Shown one piece after another: positions 57,492-64,000 of a stretch of DNA of 64,000 nt (the stretch's first letter is position 1; each line of letters begins with the position of its first letter). The position numbers and the translations under genes were made by a program. The DNA lies in assembly GCF_028737205.1 (NCBI RefSeq), contig NZ_JAQZAL010000012.1, positions 121,399 through 185,398 on the forward strand, given 5' to 3'. Source of the DNA: Actinomycetospora lutea. GTDB taxonomy: Bacteria > Actinomycetota > Actinomycetes > Mycobacteriales > Pseudonocardiaceae. The notes beneath the pieces were generated by a model. The model was not told where the DNA came from. It was given only the letters and a program-made list of their open reading frames with translations, and did no database searches.

Positions 57492-59378
57492 CTAGGGGTC
57501 GACGCCGACCTCCTCGACGTCTCGGACGACGACGGCGAGCTGGAGCTGCAGGAGGACCGAGGGGCTGCGCAGGGGGTGGCCGAGGAGCGCCTCGATGCGG
57601 CGCAGCCGGTGGGCGACCGTGTTGCGGTGCACCACGAGCGCCGCGGCGGTGGCCGGTGCCGAGCAGTCCTCGCGGAGCCAGACGCGCAGCGTCGTGACCA
57701 GCGCCGCCCCGTGCCGCCGGTCGTGGCGCTCCAGGGGGTCGAGCAGCCGCCGGGCGAAGGCCGACAGCCCGCTCGCGACCCCGGCCTCGAGCACCAGGCC
57801 GTGGACCCCGAGGTCGGCCAGGTCGAGGATCCGGCCCTCGTCGGGGCGCCGCATCAGGGCGAGCGCGTTGCGCGCCGCCCGGCAGGACGCCGCGTGCGCG
57901 GCCGGCGAGGTGCCGGTGCCCGCGATCACCGCCGACACGGGCTGCGGCGCGGTGACCTGCTCGAGCCGCGCCAGGAGGCGGCGCAGGCGCTCGCGGTCGA
58001 TCCACCCGGCGGGCACGAGCAGCACGAGCGCGCCGTCGTGGATCCCGACGAGGGTCCGTCCGGCGCGGTCCCGCTCCTGCGCCACCACGGACTCCGCGAG
58101 CCGGGCCACGCGCGCCAGGGTGTCGTACCGGTCCTCGCGGGGCGGGGTGCCGACGTCGAGGACGACGACGGTGTGCGGTGCCGCGAGGTCGCAGCCCAGG
58201 GCGGCCGCCCGCCCGGCCAGCCCGGCGGGGACGTCGTCGCCGTCCTGGCGCAGGAGCTCGGTGAGGACGGCCTGGGACAGCCGTGCCTCGACCTCGATGC
58301 CGTGCCGCTCCTTGAGGAGCTCGAAGGCCGCGACCAGCGCGAACCGTTCGACGGTCCGGCGCTCGACGGCCTCCGGGGCGGACGGCGCACCGGTGAGCCA
58401 CAGCCGGCCCGCGACCTCCCCGCCGAGGACGATCGGTGTCTCCCACGCGGTCGCCGACCCGTCCACGGTTGTCGACGGGCGCAGCTCGACGAGCTCGTAG
58501 CGCTCGCGGACCGAGGAGGGCCGTCGGAGCTCCTGCGGCGGGGCGGACGCCGGCGGCGGGACGTACCCGTCGGCGCCGGCGTGCGCGAGCACCGTGCGGT
58601 CGACGTCCTCCACGGTGACCGAGGCGCCGACGGTCGCGGCCAGCCAGGAGACCAGCCGGGGCAGGCCGACGTCGTCGAGCGCGAGCTCCAGCAGACGCCG
58701 GTGCTGCCGCTCGGCACGATCGACCACGTCCTGGTGGCGGCGCAGCGCGTCGTTGGCGCGGGAGAGCTCGTCGATCGCGCGCTGCTCGCTCTCGCGGAGC
58801 CGGGCGGTCTCGACCGCGACGGCCGCGTGCTCGGCGAGGAGCTCGGCCAGCTCGACCTCCGCGGCGCTGAAGTCGCGGGCCCGCGCCGAGTAGGCCACGA
58901 GCACCCCCATCGGTTCCTCCGCCGTGAGCAGGGGCGCGGCCAGCAGCGCGTGGTACCCCTCGTCCTGCGCCAGACGACGGAGCCGGTCGAAGTCCGGCAG
59001 CCCCGCGATGTCGGCGGCCGTGACCGTGACGCCCTCGCGGACGGCGCGGGCGGCCGGCGCGTCGACGCCGGGCACCGGTGCGTGCACCCGCAGGGGTACG
59101 TCGGTGTTGAGGCGCTCGACGTAGGCGTCCGAGAGCCCGAACGCGCCCCGGACCATCAGACGCTCGCGGGAGGGGTCGGCGAGCATGACCGCGCCGAAGT
59201 CGAACCCGATCAGCCGGCAGGCGTGCTCCGCGACCCGGCCGAGCAGGACCTCGAGGGGCTCGGCGGCCTTGACCGCGCGGGCCAGCTCGCTGATCGCGCC
59301 CGACCAGGACCGCAGCGCCTCGGACACCACCGTCTCTGCCGTCGGCGCGCGCGGGCGAACGTTCACGCGGCCACGCAA
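57492..59378 (-). CDS. GAF-PucR-type transcriptional regulator
   Basis: A 628-residue regulator. Residues about 30-200 form a GAF sensor domain (CRLIGFDFGAVMLADPSRER). Then come a coiled linker, a PucR/CdaR central domain, and a C-terminal HTH_30 (APATAAALVVHRNTVAHRL, RRIEALLG). It lies just upstream of the SDR-cyclase-MetE operon in the same direction, and probably activates it. A GTG start at 59363 would shorten it by five residues. Confidence 0.83.
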   Translation of the reverse strand: MRGRVNVRPRAPTAETVVSEALRSWSGAISELARAVKAAEPLEVLLGRVAEHACRLIGFDFGAVMLADPSRERLMVRGAFGLSDAYVERLNTDVPLRVHAPVPGVDAPAARAVREGVTVTAADIAGLPDFDRLRRLAQDEGYHALLAAPLLTAEEPMGVLVAYSARARDFSAAEVELAELLAEHAAVAVETARLRESEQRAIDELSRANDALRRHQDVVDRAERQHRRLLELALDDVGLPRLVSWLAATVGASVTVEDVDRTVLAHAGADGYVPPPASAPPQELRRPSSVRERYELVELRPSTTVDGSATAWETPIVLGGEVAGRLWLTGAPSAPEAVERRTVERFALVAAFELLKERHGIEVEARLSQAVLTELLRQDGDDVPAGLAGRAAALGCDLAAPHTVVVLDVGTPPREDRYDTLARVARLAESVVAQERDRAGRTLVGIHDGALVLLVPAGWIDRERLRRLLARLEQVTAPQPVSAVIAGTGTSPAAHAASCRAARNALALMRRPDEGRILDLADLGVHGLVLEAGVASGLSAFARRLLDPLERHDRRHGAALVTTLRVWLREDCSAPATAAALVVHRNTVAHRLRRIEALLGHPLRSPSVLLQLQLAVVVRDVEEVGVDP

Positions 59379-59434
59379 CCATCCCGGTGCGCTCGACGCA
59401 CCCGAGCAGACGCGCCCCGGGCGCGCCGTGGTGC

Positions 59435-61186
59435 TCAGCCCCCGACGGACACCTCGGCGAGGTCGAGGACCACGTCGGCGCAGGTGGTGCGCCCGTCGGC
59501 GAGCACGATCCGCTGCGCGCTCGGGGCGCGCCCGGGTGCGCCGGTGACCAGGAGGTGGTCGCCCGGGCCGGCGGCGCGGAGGTCGAAGTCGCCGGCCGCG
59601 TCGCTGACCGCCCGCCCCGACTCGCGGCCCGCGGGGTCGACGAGCGTCAGGGTCGCACCGGTCACCGCGCCGCCGTCGGCGTCACGCACCGCGCCGGCGA
59701 GACCGGTGCTGTCGGTGCTGACGGCCTCGGTGGTCGTCGTCTCCGTCGTCTCCGTCGTCTCCGCGCTCTGCGGGCGCCCGCCGCGGACCAGCAGCCCGCA
59801 GACCACCGCGCCGACGGCGAAGAGGACGGCGGCCGCGGTGAACGCCGCCGAGTAGCCGCTGACCGTCGCGGCACCCGGGTCGCCGGGCGCCGTGGTGAGG
59901 GCCGCCGCCGTGGCGGTGCCCGCGATGCTCGAGAGCAGGGCGGTGCCCACCGAGCCGCCGACCTGCTGCATCGTGTTGACCGTCGCCGAGGCCACCCCGG
60001 CGTCGGCGGGCTGCACGCCGAGCGTGGCGGTGTTGATACCGGTCGACATCGCGGTGCCCATGCCCAGGCCCATGAGCACGAGGCCGGGCAGGACGCCCGC
60101 GGCGTAGGTGCTGTCGACGGTGAGCTGCGAGAACCACAGCATCGCCGCGGTGCCGAGCACGAGGCCGGTGATCACGAGCGGCTTCGGCCCGAACCGGGGG
60201 AGCAGCGCGTTGGGCACCGTCGTCGAGGCGGTGACGATCGACGCCACCATCGGCAGGAACGCCACCCCGGTGAGGACGGGGGAGAAGCCGAGGTTGCGCT
60301 GCAGGTAGAACGTCAGGAACAGCGAGACCCCGAACATCCCCGACGCGAGCACGAGCACGGTGAGGTAGGCGCCGCCGCGGGTGCGGTCGAGGATCACGCG
60401 CAGGGGCAGCAGCGGCGCGGACACCCGGCGCTGGATGAGCACGAAGACGCCGAGCAGCACCACGCCGGCGGCGAGGAAGGCCCACACGACCGGCGAGCCC
60501 CAGCCGTCGGTCTCCGCGCTGGCGAGCCCGAAGACCAGCCCGAACAGGCCGGCCGAGGCGGCGAGCGTCCCGCCGACGTCGAGCCGCGGGCGGCCCTGGC
60601 GCTGCAGGCTGGGGAGGAGGACGAGCCCCCCGACGAGTGCGACCGCCGCGAACACGGCGTTGACGTACATGCACCAGCGCCAGTCGACGTACTCGGTGAG
60701 CACCCCGCCGAGCAGCAGACCGATCGCCGCGCCGGCGCCGACGATGGCGCTGAAGATGCCGAACGCCCGGGCGCGCTCGCGGCCGCCGGGGAAGGTCGTC
60801 GTCAGCAGTGAGAGTGCGGCCGGCGCGAGGAGGGCGCCGAAGACCCCTTGGGCCGCGCGGGCGGCGACGAGCATGACGAGGTCGGTCGCGGCGCCGCCGA
60901 CCATCGACGCGACGGCGAACCCGACGAGCCCGGTGACGAACGCGCGCTTGCGGCCGAAGAGGTCGGACATGCGCCCGCCGAGCAGCAGGAGGCTGCCGAA
61001 CGCCAGCGCGTAGGCGGTGATGACCCACTGGCGCTGGGCGTCGTCGAAGCCGAGGTCGACCTGGGCCGACGGGAGCGCGATGTTCACGATCGTGTTGTCG
61101 AGCACGACCATGAGCTGCGCCACAGCGATCACCGCGAGGATCGCCCAGCGGCGTCCGCCGGGCGCGACGGGAGCGGTGCTGGTCAC
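59435..61186 (-). CDS. DHA2-type MFS exporter with C-terminal carboxypeptidase-like domain
   Basis: A 583-residue protein. Residues 10-485 form a 14-segment exporter with QLMVVLDNTIVNIALPSAQ, loop GGRMSDLFGRKRA and motif C GAGAAIGLLLGGVL. A Thr/Glu linker (TTETTETTTTE) then leads to a beta-sandwich of about 90 residues, GLAGAVRDADGGAVTGATL to the end, of the carboxypeptidase regulatory-like type. This domain is rare on MFS proteins and could bind a substrate or partner. It is a single gene, divergent from the aldo/keto reductase. Confidence 0.87.
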   Translation of the reverse strand: MTSTAPVAPGGRRWAILAVIAVAQLMVVLDNTIVNIALPSAQVDLGFDDAQRQWVITAYALAFGSLLLLGGRMSDLFGRKRAFVTGLVGFAVASMVGGAATDLVMLVAARAAQGVFGALLAPAALSLLTTTFPGGRERARAFGIFSAIVGAGAAIGLLLGGVLTEYVDWRWCMYVNAVFAAVALVGGLVLLPSLQRQGRPRLDVGGTLAASAGLFGLVFGLASAETDGWGSPVVWAFLAAGVVLLGVFVLIQRRVSAPLLPLRVILDRTRGGAYLTVLVLASGMFGVSLFLTFYLQRNLGFSPVLTGVAFLPMVASIVTASTTVPNALLPRFGPKPLVITGLVLGTAAMLWFSQLTVDSTYAAGVLPGLVLMGLGMGTAMSTGINTATLGVQPADAGVASATVNTMQQVGGSVGTALLSSIAGTATAAALTTAPGDPGAATVSGYSAAFTAAAVLFAVGAVVCGLLVRGGRPQSAETTETTETTTTEAVSTDSTGLAGAVRDADGGAVTGATLTLVDPAGRESGRAVSDAAGDFDLRAAGPGDHLLVTGAPGRAPSAQRIVLADGRTTCADVVLDLAEVSVGG

Positions 61187-61338
61187 AGGGGCACGACCAT
61201 TCTGTCGGGTTCGTGGGGAGATGTCGGCCGTGCGGCGCGGCCTGTTCTCGACGCTATGACCTCGAGCGCGGTCGAGGTCCAGTCGATTCCCGGGCCGGGA
61301 GCGGAATCGACCGGCGGTCGGCGGGGCACGCTGCCGTC

Positions 61339-62307
61339 ATGGAGTACACGAAGCTCGGCATGACGGGGCTCGACGTCTCACGGATCTGCCTGGGCTGCAT
61401 GAGCTACGGCGAGCCGAACGACCGGTGGCCCTGGGCCCTGCGGGCGGACGAGGCGGAGCCGTTCTTCCGCCAGGCCCTCGACGCCGGCATCAACTTCTTC
61501 GACACCGCCGACGTCTACTCGCAGGGGACCTCCGAGGAGATCACCGGGCGCTGGCTGAACCGGATGGCCGACCGCGACGAGATCGTCGTCGCGACCAAGG
61601 TCTTCAACCGCATGCGGAAGGGCCCCAACGGGGCGGGCCTGTCGCGCAAGGCGATCATGACCGGAATCGACGCCTCGCTGCGCCGCCTCGGCATGGACTA
61701 CGTCGACCTGTACCAGATCCACCGCTGGGACCACGACACGCCGATCGAGGAGACGCTCGAGGCGCTGCACGACGTCGTCAAGGCGGGCAAGGCGCGCTAC
61801 ATCGGGGCGTCGTCGATGTGGGCGTGGCAGTTCTCGAAGGCGCTGCACCTGCAGGACGGGAACGGGTGGAGCCGGTTCGTCACGATGCAGGACCACTACA
61901 ACCTGCTCTACCGCGAGGAGGAGCGGGAGATGCTCCCGCTCTGCGCCGACGAGGGCGTCGGCGCGATCCCGTGGAGCCCGTTGGCCCGCGGGAAGCTCAC
62001 GCGTGACTGGGACGAGTCCACCACCCGCGGCGAGACCGACGAGTTCGGCAAGACGCTGTACCGCGACACCGACCGGCACATCGTCGAGAAGGTCGCCGAG
62101 GTCGCCGAGAAGCGCGGCGTCTCGCGGGCGCAGGTCGCGCTGGCGTGGGTGCTGGCCAACCCCGTCGTCGACTCGCCGATCATCGGCGCGACGAAGGAGC
62201 ACCACCTCGCCGACGCGATCGCCGCCGTCGACCTGCGCCTCGAGGACGACGAGATCGCCGGCCTCGAGGAGCGCTACGAGCCCCGGGGCGTCGCGGGGCA
62301 CCGCTGA
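61339..62307 (+). CDS. Aldo/keto reductase
   Basis: A 322-residue NADPH-dependent TIM-barrel reductase. The catalytic Asp, Tyr, Lys and His are seen in FFDTADVYSQG, VATKVF and YQIHRWD. YIGASSMWAWQ and GAIPWSPLARGKLT bind cofactor. The ATG at 61339 follows a divergent promoter region shared with the MFS gene. Substrate unknown. Confidence 0.9.
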   Translation: MEYTKLGMTGLDVSRICLGCMSYGEPNDRWPWALRADEAEPFFRQALDAGINFFDTADVYSQGTSEEITGRWLNRMADRDEIVVATKVFNRMRKGPNGAGLSRKAIMTGIDASLRRLGMDYVDLYQIHRWDHDTPIEETLEALHDVVKAGKARYIGASSMWAWQFSKALHLQDGNGWSRFVTMQDHYNLLYREEEREMLPLCADEGVGAIPWSPLARGKLTRDWDESTTRGETDEFGKTLYRDTDRHIVEKVAEVAEKRGVSRAQVALAWVLANPVVDSPIIGATKEHHLADAIAAVDLRLEDDEIAGLEERYEPRGVAGHR

Positions 62308-62334
62308 CGGGTCGGCGCCGGGTACGATCGCCCC

Positions 62335-62733
62335 GTGGCCGTCGCCGTCGCGCTGCCCATCGCCGACCGCCGGGTCGCCCATGACTTCTACCGGGCCGCG
62401 TTCGGCCTGGAGACCGTCGGCGAGCTCGCGGACGACGGTCTGCCGGAGCCCCTGCAGTTCGTGCTCGGGCCCGGCGCCGTCCTCGTCCTCGTGCCGCGGG
62501 GTGGCTTCGGGTGGGTGGCGGCCGGCAACGACGTCGCCGAGGCGGGCCACAGCGAGTGCATCCTGTCGCACCTCGTCCCGTCCGCCGCGGACGTCGACCG
62601 CGTGACCGAGGCGGCCCGCGCCGCAGGGGCGACGGTGCGGGTCGAGCCCGGCGACCCGGGCTGGGGGTACAGCAGCACCGTCGCCGACCCCGACGGGCAC
62701 CTCTGGATGATCCGGGTCGACCCGTCGGGCTGA
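62335..62733 (+). CDS. VOC-family (glyoxalase-like) protein
   Basis: A 132-residue vicinal-oxygen-chelate protein with a single beta-alpha-beta module pair: HDFYRAAFGLE and DPDGHLWMIR. The length is typical. Members can bind antibiotics or isomerise small molecules. It follows the aldo/keto reductase by 27 bp. Confidence 0.8.
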   Translation: MAVAVALPIADRRVAHDFYRAAFGLETVGELADDGLPEPLQFVLGPGAVLVLVPRGGFGWVAAGNDVAEAGHSECILSHLVPSAADVDRVTEAARAAGATVRVEPGDPGWGYSSTVADPDGHLWMIRVDPSG

Positions 62734-62849
62734 GTTGCTCTCACCCGCCCGTGAGCTGGGGATCGTTACCGTTCCGTGATCTGGCGTGGGGGTCTCGGGG
62801 GGTTTCTGGGGGGCCGGGGTTGTCGGGGGTCGGTTCTAGCGTTCTGGGT

Positions 62850-64000
62850 GTGAGCATCGATCACGATCTGGGCGCCGGCGGGCTGGCCGGGTTGGCTGGT
62901 CGTGAGCCGGGCGCGGAGCTGGCGGGGGTGCTCGACGGGATCGATGCGTCCACGTTGACCGGGCAGGATCTCGCGGCGTATGTGCGGGCGCGGTGGCGGG
63001 TGCACAACCGGGCCGAGGCGTTGCTGCTGGCCGGGATGCGCGAGCTGGGGATGGCCCAGGACGGGGGTACGGGGCGGCTGGCGAGCTCGGATGAGTTCTC
63101 CGGTGACGAGGTGGCGGCGTTGTTCGGGTGGTCGCGCACGATGGCTTCGCGGCGCCTGGATCTGGCCGATGACCTGTTCGGTCGGTTGCCGGCGCTGGGG
63201 GAGGCGTTGTGGCGGGGCGGGCTCGACGAGCCCAAGGTGCGGGCGATCAGCGAGGTGACCGGGGACCTGACTGTCGATCACGCGCGCGCCGCGGTCGCGG
63301 TGGTGTTGCCCGAGGCGGCGGGGTTGGCGGTGATGGCGTTGCGGGAGCGGCTCGAGGAGGTGGTGCTGGCCCTGGATCCGCAGTGGGCCGAGCGGCGCCG
63401 GCGGCGGGCTGAGTCCCGGGGGCGGGTGGAGCTGTCGATGACCGCGTCGGGGACCGCGACCCGGGCGGTGCTGGATGCCCCGGTCGTGGACGGGATCGCC
63501 TCGATGGCGCGGATCGAGGCGTTGGCCGCGGTGGTGCGCGGGTTGGGGGTGCTGACCCCGATCGGTCTGCTGCGCTGCCAGGTCGGGACCCGGTTGCTCG
63601 ACGGGTCCACCGCGGGCATGACCGACCACGACATCGCCGTGCTGCTCGCCGCCGAGTACCACGCCACCACCAACCCCGACGACGACCCCGACGACGACCC
63701 CGACGACGGACCCGGGCCGGACGACGGGCCCGAGGACGGACCCGAGGAGGGGCCGGACCAAGGGCCGGACGACGGGCCGGACGGCGGGCCGGACGACGGC
63801 GGGCCGGACGACGAGGCCCCGGACGAGGCTGTCGGTACGGCGAGAGCTGTGCTGCCCACACCGGGTACGCCCGCCGAGCAGGGCGCCCTCGACGTGCCCG
63901 GCCTGCCCGGCCTGCCCGACGTGCCACCCGACAGCGAGCCGGCGCCAGGTGCGCCCGCGCCGCGCGAGCCGCGGGCCGGGCGGCTGCGCCAGGGCACCGT
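62850..64000 (+). CDS. DUF222 (13E12-type) protein, cut by window end
   Basis: A protein of at least 383 residues that starts with GTG and is open to the last base. Residues 20-250 match the DUF222 domain (RAEALLLAGMRELGMAQ, DEVAALFGWSRTMASRRLDLA, LPALGEALWRGGLDEPKVRAI). From about residue 275 there is a low-complexity acidic stretch of PDD, GP and DDG repeats. The usual C-terminal HNH nuclease is beyond the window, if present. These genes are highly multiplied in actinobacteria. Confidence 0.82.
   Translation, partial: MSIDHDLGAGGLAGLAGREPGAELAGVLDGIDASTLTGQDLAAYVRARWRVHNRAEALLLAGMRELGMAQDGGTGRLASSDEFSGDEVAALFGWSRTMASRRLDLADDLFGRLPALGEALWRGGLDEPKVRAISEVTGDLTVDHARAAVAVVLPEAAGLAVMALRERLEEVVLALDPQWAERRRRRAESRGRVELSMTASGTATRAVLDAPVVDGIASMARIEALAAVVRGLGVLTPIGLLRCQVGTRLLDGSTAGMTDHDIAVLLAAEYHATTNPDDDPDDDPDDGPGPDDGPEDGPEEGPDQGPDDGPDGGPDDGGPDDEAPDEAVGTARAVLPTPGTPAEQGALDVPGLPGLPDVPPDSEPAPGAPAPREPRAGRLRQGT

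Noticed and set aside
63673..63840. A CRISPR or regulatory repeat
   Set aside because: The repeats are in-frame codons for an acidic Pro/Asp/Gly linker of the DUF222 protein.

Overview
The window is a very GC-rich, high-coding-density stretch of a chromosome from an actinobacterium, most likely in or near Pseudonocardiaceae. The clues are a DnaG C-terminus followed by actinobacterial hypotheticals, a PptT-type phosphopantetheinyl transferase beside its hydrolase, WhiB, DUF222, DUF3040, F420/LLM-type oxidoreductases, many GTG starts and many 4-bp (ATGA/GTGA) overlaps. This is inference from content; no taxonomic search was possible.

Layout. 1-13.5 kb is core chromosome: dnaG end, a trans-aconitate methyltransferase, tRNA-Asn, an Rv1264-like adenylate cyclase, the pptH-pptT-DUF1992 operon, an SbcD/SMC-type DNA repair pair and a PhoD-type phosphatase. 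13,578-24,807 is an integrated element of about 11.2 kb. It sits in the 3' half of a tRNA with anticodon CAT and is bounded by a 39-bp direct repeat. It has the build of an actinomycete integrative and conjugative element (AICE, pSAM2-like): tyrosine integrase, excisionase, small transfer genes, FtsK/TraB-like translocase, WhiB, a divergent GntR (KorSA-like) repressor over palindromic operators, and an HUH replication initiator. Its cargo includes a low-GC three-gene cassette of unknown function (19,299-20,306), a STAS protein and an ANTAR-AraC fusion.

24.8-35 kb returns to chromosome with ordinary genes (SRPBCC, CGNR, HAD, DedA, KAS III-like enzyme, PPOX, azlCD with an Lrp regulator, two MFS transporters). 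35-54.7 kb is a large acyl-CoA catabolic region. A minus-strand operon runs from acyl-CoA dehydrogenase through carboxyltransferase, acyl-CoA synthetase, MaoC, CitE-like lyase, LLM oxidoreductase and cupin to an alpha/beta hydrolase. A plus-strand set follows: two acyl-CoA dehydrogenases, an APH-type kinase, an SMP-30 lactonase, crotonase, SDR and an NTF2-fused flavin monooxygenase. TetR regulators and palindromic operators punctuate it. Together these could turn a ketone or lactone into a 4-hydroxyacyl-CoA and feed it to beta-oxidation by 4-phosphorylation (hypothesis). 54.7-59.4 kb holds a MetE-C-like zinc enzyme, a cyclase-family hydrolase and an SDR beside a GAF-PucR regulator. 59.4-64 kb has an MFS exporter with an extra C-terminal domain, an aldo/keto reductase, a VOC protein and a DUF222 protein cut by the window end.
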